Assembly (NCBI RefSeq): GCF_009688965.1
Contig: NZ_AP021875.1
Location: 5,704,001 to 5,768,000, forward strand
Direction: 5' to 3'
Length of the DNA stretch: 64,000 bases
From: Desulfosarcina widdelii
GTDB taxonomy: Bacteria > Desulfobacterota > Desulfobacteria > Desulfobacterales > Desulfosarcinaceae
The position numbers and the translations under genes are program-made. Below, one piece after another: positions 1 to 9,314 of the stretch (its first letter is position 1; every line of letters starts with the position of its first letter). The notes beneath the pieces are model-generated. The model did no database searches. It was not told where the DNA came from and saw nothing but the letters and a program-made list of their open reading frames with translations.

Positions 1-2
1 AG

Positions 3-812
3 AAACCGGATATTGTTGCCGTGGGATCCGGACAAATTCCCGGATCCTTTGCCAAGGCATACCAGGTCGAGGATACCGTTGCTTCGAATCTGATTTCAGA
101 TCTTGCTTCATTGATACTGAAGGAGGGCTATGAAATTATCTTATTAAGCGCCTCAACCCTTGGCTCCGGAATTGCGGCCCCGCTTTCCATTAAACTTTCA
201 GCACCGGTGGTTTCAGAAGTCATCGGAATCAAGCCGGAGCTTGTTGTTGAAAGACCTTTGTATGGCGGAAAAGCGGTTGCAACTTATAAACTCAAAAAAA
301 TGCCTGCCGTATTGACCATCCGGCGGAAATATTTTGAAGCGGCTGATCTGCAGGGTTTCACTGAATCGAAGCTGCTGGGCTCGGATGGGAAAAAAGTCGA
401 ACTAATCACCGAGAGAGAGGAAAAGGCGGAGGGGATACCTCTTGAGGATGCGGAAGTTATTGTATCCGGCGGCAGGGGGATTGGTGGCGCGGAAAATTTC
501 CCTATACTTCAGACCCTGGCCGATTTGTTTAATGGCGCGGTTGGTGCATCGAGAGGCGCCGTTGACGAGGGGTGGGCGAAGCCGACCCAGCAGGTTGGAC
601 AAACGGGGAAAATTGTAGCTCCGGGGGTTTATTTCGCCGTGGGTATATCTGGAGCCAGCCAGCATCTGGCCGGAATCGCAAATGCCAAATGCGTTGTCGC
701 AATCAATAAAGATGAAGAGGCCAATATTTTCAAGCGCGCGAGATTCGGCGTTGTCAGCGATTATAAAAAAATCGTCCCTGTGTTGATTGAAACGCTGAAA
801 GAGGAAGGTTAA
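3..812 (+). CDS. etfA: Electron transfer flavoprotein alpha subunit, 5'-truncated by window edge
   Basis: The reading frame is open back to the window edge, so the N-terminus is outside the window; the GTG at 21 is an internal valine codon, not the start. The visible 269 codons cover the ETF alpha C-terminal FAD-binding half: VSGGRGIGG near two thirds of the length, then a QVGQTGK stretch and VGISGASQH, all typical of the FAD-binding domain II. ETF alpha pairs with EtfB to carry electrons from acyl-CoA-type dehydrogenases. The gene stops directly before the next start codon, and that neighbour is a membrane Fe-S ETF:quinone oxidoreductase, so electrons are probably passed to the quinone pool. 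Function is secure at family level; the dehydrogenase partner is not visible. Confidence 0.95.
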   Translation, partial: KPDIVAVGSGQIPGSFAKAYQVEDTVASNLISDLASLILKEGYEIILLSASTLGSGIAAPLSIKLSAPVVSEVIGIKPELVVERPLYGGKAVATYKLKKMPAVLTIRRKYFEAADLQGFTESKLLGSDGKKVELITEREEKAEGIPLEDAEVIVSGGRGIGGAENFPILQTLADLFNGAVGASRGAVDEGWAKPTQQVGQTGKIVAPGVYFAVGISGASQHLAGIANAKCVVAINKDEEANIFKRARFGVVSDYKKIVPVLIETLKEEG

Positions 813-2774
813 ATGGAGCGGATACCTTATTGGAACATTAATTTTGGTATTCTTATTGACGTATTAGCCGTGCCGGTGGTCGTCATTTTTGTTTACGGCA
901 TCTATAAACATTGGATACGCATCCGCCAGGGCAAGGTCAGGGTAAATCCGGAATTGTCAAACACGGCTGGGAAAATTGGCCCGGTTTACGTTCATGCACT
1001 ACTTACAAAAGGTATCCTGGGGACCAAGATCTACAAAAAAATCTATACCGGGGTTGCCCACGGTGGGCTATTTTGGGGAATGTGCATCCTGTTTTTGGGG
1101 ACCGTTCTGGTATTTTTTAACGTGCTATTCGGATTGCCTGTTTTTCGTGGTGAATTTAACCGCTGGTTCATGTCGTTTGCGTTGGATTTTTCAGGATGCG
1201 CTGTTTTGGGCGGCATTGTTTTTTTCCTGGTCAGAAGACTGATATTTCCTCCTGAATGGTTGACCGAACCAAAGTCCCGAAGCGGGTTTGTACCGGCCGT
1301 CGTTCTACTTGGACTGGTGATCATTTCGGGTTTCCTGGTTGAAGGCGCAAGAATTGCCTGCAACGGCCCTGACCCAGGCTCATTCATCGGCAACTACCTG
1401 TCGGCGATGTTTGGTAAGACCGATGGATGGCTTTTGCACCGTTATGCGTGGTGGACACACGGGATTCTTGCTTTGGGCTTTCTGGCATATATCCCATACT
1501 CCCCATTGGTGCATATCTTGCTGGTGCCCGTTAATGCAGCGTTGGCCAATCCGATGCCAGGCACAAAAATGGGCGTGATCGATTTTTCCTCTTTTGAGGA
1601 CGAAGAAAGTGAGGAGATACCCTCGCTGGGAGCCTCCAAATTAACCGATCTCAGCCGTAAACGATTACTCGACTATTCAACGTGCCTGTGGTGTGGGCGA
1701 TGTCATGAGGTCTGTCCCGCGGCCGGGACAGGTAAACCATTGTCACCCAAGGGTGTAATCGTTACGCTTGCGGAGTTTCTGCAAGAATGTAAAGAGGAGG
1801 AAGATTCTCTAATCGATTCAGTAACCAGTGACGCACTCTTTTGTTGCACAACTTGTGCCGCCTGCATGGAGGCATGTCCTGCCTTGATAAATCAGCCGAA
1901 AACGATTCTGAAGCTCAGGCAAAATTTAGTTATGGAACGCTCCGAGATTCCCGAACTGATGGGCAAAGCCAACAACAGCCTTGAACTCAGGGGCCACCCG
2001 TTTTTCGGAACCGGTGCCGGTCCTAAAGATTGGTGCAAAGACCTTGAAGTTCCGATTTTTGAAAAGGGAAAGACCGACTATTTGCTGTGGATAGGATGTT
2101 CTGTCACCTATGAAGAACGCACTCAGCAGATTGCCAGGGCAATGGTAAGGATATTAACGGCCGGAGGCATTTCCTTTGGAATCCTCGAAGAAAATCGTTG
2201 TACGGGGGATCCAGCCAAGCAGATGGGCAACGAATTCCTGTTTACCGAACTAGCCCAACAGAACATTGAAGATTTCTCCACTCTGGGAATTGAAAAGATT
2301 ATAACCATGTGCCCCCATTGTTTTAACAGCTTTAAGCGTCATTATCCTGCATTAGGCGGGAATTACGAAATTTCTCCGCATTCAGTGTTTGTAAAAAAGC
2401 TCATTGCAATGGGTAAGCTGCACCTTAACAGAGAATCAAAAACAATATGTTATCATGACCCCTGTTATCTCGGAAGGCGTAACAGCATATTCGACGATCC
2501 TCGGGATGTTATCAACTCAATGGGCGAGATTGTGGAAATGCCCCGTAATCGAAGCGAAAGTTTTTGCTGCGGTGGCGGTGGCGGAAACTACTGGGCTGAA
2601 GAAGTCGGCACTAGAATTAACCAGGTGAGAGCTAAGGAGGCCCTTGATACGGGGGCTGACTTAATCGCAACATCTTGTCCGTTTTGTCTTCTCATGCTGA
2701 CCGATGGTATGAAAAAATTCACTGAAGACCAAAAGGTATTTGATATTGCTGAACTAGTTGATCTACGGCTTTAA
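813..2774 (+). CDS. Membrane Fe-S ETF:(mena)quinone oxidoreductase, HdrD/DUF224-like
   Basis: A 653-residue fusion. Residues about 1-230 are hydrophobic with several membrane spans of the nitrate reductase gamma (cytochrome b) type. Two 4Fe-4S motifs follow, CLWCGRCHEVCPA near residue 290 and CTTCAACMEACPA near 345. Two cysteine-rich CCG-type domains complete the protein, the second containing CCGGGGG near 584. This architecture is known from proteins that oxidise EtfAB and reduce menaquinone in anaerobic fatty-acid and aromatic degraders. The ATG follows the etfA stop with no gap, which supports a dedicated functional link. It probably couples acyl-CoA oxidation to the respiratory chain in the cytoplasmic membrane. 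Relatives include HdrD and the DsrK part of DsrMK. Confidence 0.9.
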   Translation: MERIPYWNINFGILIDVLAVPVVVIFVYGIYKHWIRIRQGKVRVNPELSNTAGKIGPVYVHALLTKGILGTKIYKKIYTGVAHGGLFWGMCILFLGTVLVFFNVLFGLPVFRGEFNRWFMSFALDFSGCAVLGGIVFFLVRRLIFPPEWLTEPKSRSGFVPAVVLLGLVIISGFLVEGARIACNGPDPGSFIGNYLSAMFGKTDGWLLHRYAWWTHGILALGFLAYIPYSPLVHILLVPVNAALANPMPGTKMGVIDFSSFEDEESEEIPSLGASKLTDLSRKRLLDYSTCLWCGRCHEVCPAAGTGKPLSPKGVIVTLAEFLQECKEEEDSLIDSVTSDALFCCTTCAACMEACPALINQPKTILKLRQNLVMERSEIPELMGKANNSLELRGHPFFGTGAGPKDWCKDLEVPIFEKGKTDYLLWIGCSVTYEERTQQIARAMVRILTAGGISFGILEENRCTGDPAKQMGNEFLFTELAQQNIEDFSTLGIEKIITMCPHCFNSFKRHYPALGGNYEISPHSVFVKKLIAMGKLHLNRESKTICYHDPCYLGRRNSIFDDPRDVINSMGEIVEMPRNRSESFCCGGGGGNYWAEEVGTRINQVRAKEALDTGADLIATSCPFCLLMLTDGMKKFTEDQKVFDIAELVDLRL

Positions 2775-2978
2775 AAGAGCCGATTATAACGGATTTAGGG
2801 GACCCCCCATAAAAACTACGATTGCCTGATTTTTGGGCTTTCCCTATCCGGCCGAAACGATGATCAAGGCCGAATTACGACTTTCTATTTAACAGTCTTG
2901 GTTGTCAGCTTTATAAATTTGACGGACCAAGAATAAGGTAAAGAGTTTTAAGTTGGCGCCGGCAATAGATTCCACCAT

Positions 2979-3026
2979 TCACCGATCTTCATCCGGGAAC
3001 CGTTTTTTGAGTTGATCGATGTTCAT
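2979..3026 (-). pseudogene. Remnant of an IS1595-type transposase N-terminus
   Basis: On the minus strand a good ribosome binding site (AAGGAGG) precedes an ATG at 3026 that opens a 15-codon frame, MNIDQLKKRFPDEDR, then a stop. This resembles the start of IS1595/ISXO2-type transposases (a short leader followed by FPDEE and a zinc-binding region). Nothing recognisable continues beyond the stop. The rest of the interval 2775-3103 shows no gene. Confidence 0.4.
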
Positions 3027-3108
3027 TTTGTCGCCTCCTTGATAACAGCTGCCTGGGGCAGATTCGGTCACTAAGTGGCCTTAATCTTGGTTATAGGTCC
3101 GAAATTAA

Positions 3109-4598
3109 TTTGACTTCGTAACGTTATCCCGTAGCCGATGCACCCCGCGCCAAAGCCACACGCGTACGGGATTCGATCGCGGCCTGCCGACGGCGATGGC
3201 GTTGTCCCATTTGGCGCAAAACTTCTTCTCTGGTAACGTCTCGGCGTGGGAGAAATCGTGACAAGAGTTCTTCGATGTCAGCACACGAGAGTAGCGGGAG
3301 ATTTTCCTGGTGGCGTATTCGTTCCGACAGCATAAAAAGCATTGCCGTCATCACTATAGCCATATGATGATGCCAAGCCGACCATTTGCGGACCTGATAA
3401 TCCGCCATACCGCACTCACTCTTGCCGTCTTCAAAGGCACGTTCCACCCAGTAGCGCTGCTGAAGCTGCATCCACGCCAGCCTCGCCAAATCTGTCGATT
3501 CGGGAGCATTCGTCAACGAAATCTTTACTTCCGGCCGTTTGGCGAGCGTCTGTGTGGCAACCAAAGACCACTTGGCGGCTGTGGCCGATTTGCCGTCCCA
3601 CACATAAACCGGAACGCGCAAGACGCGAACTTTCAGAGGACCCCGCGTGGTACGACGTACTTTAAGTGTCGGCTGGGAGGCCAACTCGAAACGCTTGACA
3701 ACATCCTTGACCTCTACAGGCTTGGCATCGCTCCGATAACGCTTGAACTTGGGGCCGCGGTTGCTCTTGCGCTCAGGAATATAAGGATGCGGGTCTTGAA
3801 GATAAACGCGAAGGTCCGAATGAAGATCGACCACAAATTGCTGTCCCATCCGATCCAAGGCAAGACAGAAGGAGGGAGTCTTGCCATATCCGGCATCGGC
3901 GCCGACCCAACCAAAGCGCCGCTCCATAGCTATAGCATGCTCGACGATCATCAACGCCTGCTGCTCTTTGGTGAGAAACACGCGATCAACCTCAGGAATC
4001 CCGGCTTTCTTGCAACGCTCCGGATCCTGTGTCCACTGCTTGGGAAGGTAGAGGCGAACATCTATAGGAGCAACAAACCGCCCGTTGGCCAAAGCGCCGA
4101 AGACAGCCACTTGGCCGTTATCGACTTTGCCCAACCGCCCCAGCCATTGACGGGCAACCCCCACCGAGCGGCTACCCTGCTTGGCAAAGGCGCTTTCGTC
4201 GATCAGAAGCGCCGCGGACTTCTTATCGCCCAAATGTGCATCGACCTCGCTGCCAACCTGATCAATAACTGCACGGGCATCCCACTTCGAGTGCGTCAAG
4301 AATTGTTGCAGGTTGCGCGAATTGGATCCCGGGACCACTTCCTCCATACGGTCCATGTTCTTACGGACACCGGCCTGCATCAGTCCGCAGGCGTATTGGC
4401 GCGCTTTGTCGGAGACATCGTGACGGTAGGATTTGAAATGGTGACTAAAACTTTTCACAAATTTCACAAAACGCCCGGCGACACGGACAAGCAATTCTGT
4501 CTCGTGGGCTTCATCAGATTTCCTCCTGGGTTGCTTTCATGGAGATAACCATATGATATTAAAGAAGAAAATTCAAGAATTATCTTTACAAAGTCAAA
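3109..4598 (-). mobile_element. IS701-like insertion sequence
   Basis: The ends are near-perfect inverted repeats: TTTGACTTCGTAA at 3109-3121 and the complement of TTTGACTTTGTAA at 4586-4598. Each end is flanked by TTAA (3105-3108 and 4599-4602), consistent with a 4-bp target duplication. One transposase gene fills the element. Confidence 0.75.
3124..4494 (-). CDS. IS701-family transposase, probably frameshifted at its 5' end
   Basis: The 456-residue frame has DDE-transposase features of the IS701/IS4-like group: ALLIDESAFAKQG (first Asp), VGADAGYGK (second Asp) and a region around YWVERAFEDGKSE carrying the Glu. The open frame has only a TTG at 4494 as a start. Just upstream an ATG at 4538-4540, behind an AAGCAACC leader, reads MKATQEEI and then hits a stop. 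Removing one base near 4516 joins the two frames into MKATQEEIDEAHETELL, so the copy most likely carries a +1 frameshift near the start codon. Whether translation from TTG gives an active enzyme is unknown. Confidence 0.85.
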   Translation of the reverse strand: MLVRVAGRFVKFVKSFSHHFKSYRHDVSDKARQYACGLMQAGVRKNMDRMEEVVPGSNSRNLQQFLTHSKWDARAVIDQVGSEVDAHLGDKKSAALLIDESAFAKQGSRSVGVARQWLGRLGKVDNGQVAVFGALANGRFVAPIDVRLYLPKQWTQDPERCKKAGIPEVDRVFLTKEQQALMIVEHAIAMERRFGWVGADAGYGKTPSFCLALDRMGQQFVVDLHSDLRVYLQDPHPYIPERKSNRGPKFKRYRSDAKPVEVKDVVKRFELASQPTLKVRRTTRGPLKVRVLRVPVYVWDGKSATAAKWSLVATQTLAKRPEVKISLTNAPESTDLARLAWMQLQQRYWVERAFEDGKSECGMADYQVRKWSAWHHHMAIVMTAMLFMLSERIRHQENLPLLSCADIEELLSRFLPRRDVTREEVLRQMGQRHRRRQAAIESRTRVALARGASATG

Positions 4599-4640
4599 TT
4601 AATAAGTTTCATTTGTCACGCAAAACGCAGAGGGGGAGCA

Positions 4641-5954
4641 ATGAGAAAAAAGATGAAAATGTCAGGAATGGAGTTTTTCATTGTGTTCTGTATTGTGTTG
4701 TGTTCATTTTCCGGAATCCAAAATGCCGATGCATTCATAGATTTCACGCGGCCAATAGGATTTAACGCGGATGCGATGGCACGGGGAGGCACTTCCATTG
4801 CCAACGGAGAAGATCCCAGTAATATGAATTTCAATCCCGCTATAATCTCAGAAACTGAGAAAAACAGTCTGGATGTTAACCTCTTTGCGATCTTTCCCAA
4901 TTTTGATTACACGTACAACGGTACGGGTAATCAAAGAGTTACCTCAACAGATAAGGACAGGATTCTTTTAGCCCCTGGGGTAAGCTATTCTCATAAATCT
5001 GAAAATTCAAGGATATCTTATGGTTTGTCATTCGCTGCGATGGACGCACTTGCAACGGATTACTCAGTATGGTCAAAAAACTTCGGTTCAACAAACGGTT
5101 CGTCTGAGCTTCTTCATTTGAGATTGGGGCCTACGATTGCCTACGATATAACTTCCAGTCTTTCGGTCGGCGTTCGTCTGGGCATTGATTATGCCACCCT
5201 TGACATGCGTTTTCCCTTGGGAGGCGTGTATGTTGATTTGGGGAAGGCGGATGGGTGGGGATTGTCCGGCGCAGTTGGTCTGCTTTATAAACCATTCGAG
5301 ACTTTAAGTGCGGGGTTGTATTACGAAAGTCCAACTTTCTTAGCAGATTTAGAGACTAAATCTGCCGATGGATATATCAAGATGGGAGCTACTGATATTC
5401 AGCAACAGGATGTCAAAGTGAATGACCTTCAATTCCCGCAAAATGTAGGCCTTGGCTTGGCTTACCAGCCGGTTTCTTTTCTAAGGCTGTCATGTGATAT
5501 CAAGTATATCAACTGGAACAGCAAATGGGATGAGCTGGAACTTGAATTCAGCAAGATGCCGCAATCACTGAAAGTTCCTGTTAACGTGGATGATCAGTTA
5601 ACGTTCGGGGTAGGCGCCGAATATTTTATTTCCGAAAAATTTAAAGCCTCATTAGGTTATCATTACAACGACAATGCTATGGATGATAATTTTTTGAATC
5701 CTTATGTTCCTACAGAGGTCGATCATACTCTCACTGCCGGTTTGTCTGTGAAACCGGTTGAATATTTGAAAATTGGATTTGCATATATGTACGCCTTAGT
5801 TGATAGCAGTGAGTCAAATGTTATTCATGGGTACGATGCATCGCTTGAACAGCAACTTGGGTTGCCGTCCGGAGCCCTAAACAGTGAACTAAGTAACGCA
5901 AAACTCGAAAATGATGCTCAGGCTGTCATGTTTTCATTAACCATAAACTGGTAG
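4641..5954 (+). CDS. FadL/TodX-type outer membrane transport protein
   Basis: 437 residues with an N-terminal signal peptide (hydrophobic core about residues 11-28, cleavage probably near NADAF). The mature start FIDFTRPIGFNADAMARGGTSIAN, with NMNFNPAIIS following, is the conserved N-terminal plug region of the OmpP1/FadL/TodX family. The rest alternates polar and aromatic residues like a beta-barrel and ends in a motif with a terminal aromatic (LTINW), as in outer-membrane proteins. FadL-family channels import hydrophobic molecules such as long-chain fatty acids or aromatics. AGGGGGAG lies ahead of the ATG. The TRAP transporter genes downstream may act on the same or a related compound, which is inference. 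Confidence 0.85.
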   Translation: MRKKMKMSGMEFFIVFCIVLCSFSGIQNADAFIDFTRPIGFNADAMARGGTSIANGEDPSNMNFNPAIISETEKNSLDVNLFAIFPNFDYTYNGTGNQRVTSTDKDRILLAPGVSYSHKSENSRISYGLSFAAMDALATDYSVWSKNFGSTNGSSELLHLRLGPTIAYDITSSLSVGVRLGIDYATLDMRFPLGGVYVDLGKADGWGLSGAVGLLYKPFETLSAGLYYESPTFLADLETKSADGYIKMGATDIQQQDVKVNDLQFPQNVGLGLAYQPVSFLRLSCDIKYINWNSKWDELELEFSKMPQSLKVPVNVDDQLTFGVGAEYFISEKFKASLGYHYNDNAMDDNFLNPYVPTEVDHTLTAGLSVKPVEYLKIGFAYMYALVDSSESNVIHGYDASLEQQLGLPSGALNSELSNAKLENDAQAVMFSLTINW

Positions 5955-6016
5955 GGCCGCATGGGAATCTTGTCATTTCAATCGATGGAAGTACAACAGA
6001 CTTAAATACTGATGAA

Positions 6017-6113
6017 CTCGTAAAAAGTCACTAAAATGCGTTTTTGCAATTTGCCACTCAATAAATTCAATATGTTGCAGCGGTGAAAACCGGAAATTCT
6101 GACTTTTTACGAG
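6017..6113. repeat. MITE-like element with 14-bp perfect terminal inverted repeats
   Basis: CTCGTAAAAAGTCA at 6017-6030 is repeated in exact inverted form at 6100-6113, about 70 bp apart, with no coding potential between. This is the form of a small non-autonomous transposable element. It sits directly upstream of the TRAP transporter genes and may overlap their promoter. Confidence 0.6.
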
Positions 6114-6217
6114 ACCGTCAAATATTGGAGCAAGCTACAATTGATAAGGATGTCTCTGAATCACATATTTTAACCGGGTCCATTTTTTTGGAGCCACTGC
6201 CGGAAGGAGAGAAAAGA

Positions 6218-7264
6218 ATGAAAAAATTTTTACTCAGACAAAACTATTGGTTTCCCCTCATTGTTCTTAGCGCGGTATTGCTGCTTAACTATCCGGTCCG
6301 ATCAGAGGCCGACCAGAAAATTAAATTAAGCCTGTCAAGTAATCTGTCACCCGGCAGTTGTTTGGAGCTGGCAGCCGATAAATTCAAGGAACTCGTAGAG
6401 AAAAAGAGCAATGGCAACATCACTGTTGTCCGATACCCCTCCGGTGAACTGTATGACTCAAAGAGCGAAATTGAGGCGATCGTGAACGGCAGCGTTGACA
6501 TGGCAATTATGCATGTCGCCTATGTTGGCGCAAGATCGCCGGAACTTGAATTTATCAGTTCATTTGGAGCACAGGGATGCTGGAATGATAACGAACACTT
6601 TTATCGATTTCTAGATATGCCTGAGGTGCGTAAAATTGCGGACGAACAGTTTAGAACCAAATTAAACGCCAAATTGCTATCGCCAATTTCATACGGCGTC
6701 GGGATTGTCGGTAGCAAAAAAGCGATTCGCAATGTTTCTGACTTTAAGAATTTTAAAATGAGGGCAAGTGGAACCGCACAATCGGTTATGTACAAAGCCC
6801 TTGGTGCCATACCTGTTGAGCTAAGCATAAAAGAGGTTTTTATGGCACTTCAGAGAGGGACTATCGATGGAGCAGCCACAGGTCCGGGAAGGTTTTATTT
6901 TTCGAAATGGTATGAGGCAAGTCCATATATGATTCGAGACTACAGCAGCCCCTATCTTCAATTTTGGCATGCGATAAACCTAAATAAATGGAAAAAATTG
7001 ACACCTGAAAACCAGAAAACCATCGCAGAGACCGCAGAAGAAGTCTCGCAGTGGGCACGGATCTATGCCATTGATGAAACGGAAACAGTATATCGGAAAT
7101 TTAAAGACGGGCTTATAAAAGAATTGATTTTTTTCTCTGATGAAGAGAGGGCCAGGTTAAGAGAGATTGTTTCCCCGGTAATGCACGATTGGACAATTAA
7201 GAGATGCGGACACGAAATGGGTGAAAAATTGTGGGGATATATGATCCAGGCTCGGAATAAATGA
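6218..7264 (+). CDS. TRAP transporter periplasmic substrate-binding protein (DctP family)
   Basis: 348 residues starting at the ATG at 6218, chosen because GGAAGGAGAG precedes it and a clean signal peptide follows (KKFLLRQ, then a hydrophobic core, then a polar region about residue 32). The open frame extends further upstream but that part enters a repeat. The mature protein has DctP family hallmarks: LAADKFKELVEKKS near the N-terminus, FKNFKMRASGTA in the middle, then GTIDGAATGP. DctP binds a carboxylate or related solute in the periplasm and hands it to the DctQM membrane unit, encoded next. The ligand cannot be deduced. Confidence 0.9.
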   Translation: MKKFLLRQNYWFPLIVLSAVLLLNYPVRSEADQKIKLSLSSNLSPGSCLELAADKFKELVEKKSNGNITVVRYPSGELYDSKSEIEAIVNGSVDMAIMHVAYVGARSPELEFISSFGAQGCWNDNEHFYRFLDMPEVRKIADEQFRTKLNAKLLSPISYGVGIVGSKKAIRNVSDFKNFKMRASGTAQSVMYKALGAIPVELSIKEVFMALQRGTIDGAATGPGRFYFSKWYEASPYMIRDYSSPYLQFWHAINLNKWKKLTPENQKTIAETAEEVSQWARIYAIDETETVYRKFKDGLIKELIFFSDEERARLREIVSPVMHDWTIKRCGHEMGEKLWGYMIQARNK

Positions 7265-7404
7265 TACCGTTTTGTCATGATGACCTTCATTAACGAGGGA
7301 ATATCTTCAACTGATCCCGTGAAAATCGTTACTTGACCGGCCAGCTTTTTTCGGCCGAAGCAAATTGCCTTCAACAACAGCAGATATATTTATAATGGAA
7401 AAAA

Positions 7405-9294
7405 ATGGAACCATTCAATTCAAAATATCAATCTAAAGCCGTTAATATTATTGACCTATTTTCACTTGGCTTCGGCACCGTTGCCGGTGCGGCAATTTTC
7501 TTTGTTAGCATTGCCGCCACTTATGAAGTTTTCATGCGAAAGTGTTTCGATAAACCGACGGTGTGGGTGTTTGAAGCTTCGCTCTTTGTCATGATGTGGT
7601 TCGTGCTTTTGGCAGCTTCTTATGCGGTAAGGGAAAGAAGGCAAATCGTTGCCGATATCCTTATCTCAAGGTTGCCCGAATCTTGCAGCCTGGCATTAGG
7701 CATCGCGGCCAACGTCCTTGCTTTGGTATTTGCCGGTATCGTAGGGTACTACGGATCCCATACCTGTGTGGCGGCCTATCAGGGGAACATCACCAGCATC
7801 GGACTGTTACAATACCCAAAATGGATTTTATATTTTGTTTTTCCGTTGACTATGGGCATGCTGTTTTTACAGGTGTTTCGTAACATTTTACCTGATATCA
7901 AACTGCTGGCAGCCCTGAAAAAGGATTTGGGTGCGCAAGCGATATCCATTGTAACTGTGCTATTCGGTTTTGTAGCCGGCATAGCAATTGGTGTATATTT
8001 TATATATGTCGCACCTGTTACAGGTATTATTATCCTGGCCCTTTGTTTTATATTCGGTGGCGTTCCCGTCGGATTTGCATTAGGCATGACAGGCATAATA
8101 GGTATGTTTGCCAATTTTGGCGAATTCCAAAGTTTAACCATGGTACCTATTATTATCGAAAAGACGTTGCATAACTTTATACTGCTGGCTGTTCCGTTGT
8201 TTATCATGGGTGGCGTGATTTTATCAAAGTGTGGTATCGGAGAACGGATTTACGATATGGCCAGTAAGTGGAGTGGTTCGTTCCCGGGAGGGCTGTCAAT
8301 CGCAACTATTATGGCGTGTGCGCTGGTTTCAGCAATGGTCGGTGTTAGCACGGCTGTAGCCGGCGCCATTGGATTGATCGCCATCCCTCAACTACTCGCT
8401 AACAAGTACACAAAAGAACTATCCTATGGAAGTGTCGCTGGTGGCGCACTTGGCGTTCTTATACCCCCTAGTGCAGGGTTGATCGTTTATGGTTTTTTAA
8501 CCAATACATCAGTGGCTACCCTATTTGCCGCTGCATTCGTTCCTGCAGCCATACTGGTCGGTTTTTTTTGCATTTATGTTTTTTTTTCAAGCATCCTTAC
8601 CGGAAGTTATCAGAAGGTATCTTTTACAATTAAGCAAAAGATTACCGCGACTCAAAATGCATCTCTCGGCATATTGGCTCCCGGCATAGTCTTGGGGGGT
8701 ATTTATACCGGTATTTTTACCCCTACGGAGGCCGCTGCCGTTTTCGTTGTATATAGTATGCTCACGGCAATTATTTACAGACAAATCAGCTGGGAAAAAT
8801 TTATTGATATTCTAAAAGAGAGCGCATTGTTGGGATCTTCAATCATGATGATTATGATCGGCGCTATGATTTTAGCCCATCTGGTCGCACACTTGAGGAT
8901 TCCAAGACAACTTGCCGAATGGATTGTTACATCAGGATTTTCCCATACGATAGTGATTGCATGTCTATTATTAATGTATGTCTTTCTGGGGATGTTTTTA
9001 GATGGCCTTGCTATTACAGTGCTCACCATTCCGGTGATCTATCCGTTAATGCCCGTTTTGGGAATCGATGTTATTGTATTCGGAGTTGTTCTAATGGTAT
9101 TTGTCGAAATGGCACTGATTACACCGCCGGTTGGCCTAAACCTTTTTATGGTCCAGGCCATTACAAAAGATGATCTTTGGACAGTTGCAAAAGGTAATTT
9201 ACCTTTTGCCCTAATGATGTTCATAGTTGCAGTGATATTGCTTTTTTATCCCGGCATATCACTCTGGCTTCCTGAAATACTTTCCACGGGATAA
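7405..9294 (+). CDS. TRAP transporter fused permease (DctQ-DctM)
   Basis: 629 residues. About residues 1-170 form the small four-helix DctQ unit, and from about 175 onward is the large DctM membrane unit with ten or more hydrophobic segments. Conserved DctM signatures seen include VPLFIMGG, GVLIPPSAGLIVYG and ALITPPVGLN. TRAP systems use ion gradients for uptake of organic acids, together with a DctP protein, which is encoded 140 bp upstream. Fused QM permeases are common in this transporter class. An alternative ATG at 7395 is out of frame. Confidence 0.92.
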   Translation: MEPFNSKYQSKAVNIIDLFSLGFGTVAGAAIFFVSIAATYEVFMRKCFDKPTVWVFEASLFVMMWFVLLAASYAVRERRQIVADILISRLPESCSLALGIAANVLALVFAGIVGYYGSHTCVAAYQGNITSIGLLQYPKWILYFVFPLTMGMLFLQVFRNILPDIKLLAALKKDLGAQAISIVTVLFGFVAGIAIGVYFIYVAPVTGIIILALCFIFGGVPVGFALGMTGIIGMFANFGEFQSLTMVPIIIEKTLHNFILLAVPLFIMGGVILSKCGIGERIYDMASKWSGSFPGGLSIATIMACALVSAMVGVSTAVAGAIGLIAIPQLLANKYTKELSYGSVAGGALGVLIPPSAGLIVYGFLTNTSVATLFAAAFVPAAILVGFFCIYVFFSSILTGSYQKVSFTIKQKITATQNASLGILAPGIVLGGIYTGIFTPTEAAAVFVVYSMLTAIIYRQISWEKFIDILKESALLGSSIMMIMIGAMILAHLVAHLRIPRQLAEWIVTSGFSHTIVIACLLLMYVFLGMFLDGLAITVLTIPVIYPLMPVLGIDVIVFGVVLMVFVEMALITPPVGLNLFMVQAITKDDLWTVAKGNLPFALMMFIVAVILLFYPGISLWLPEILSTG

Positions 9295-9314
9295 GGCTGG
9301 GGATTCATATCATA

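Noticed and set aside
3310..4548. Long plus-strand open frame of 412 codons
   Set aside because: It is antisense to the IS701-type transposase, with composition expected of a mirrored GC-rich gene, no ribosome binding site and no family pattern.
6083..6217. N-terminal extension of the DctP-type protein (45 extra codons)
   Set aside because: The extension runs through the MITE-like repeat and lacks a ribosome binding site; the ATG at 6218 has a site and gives a proper signal peptide.
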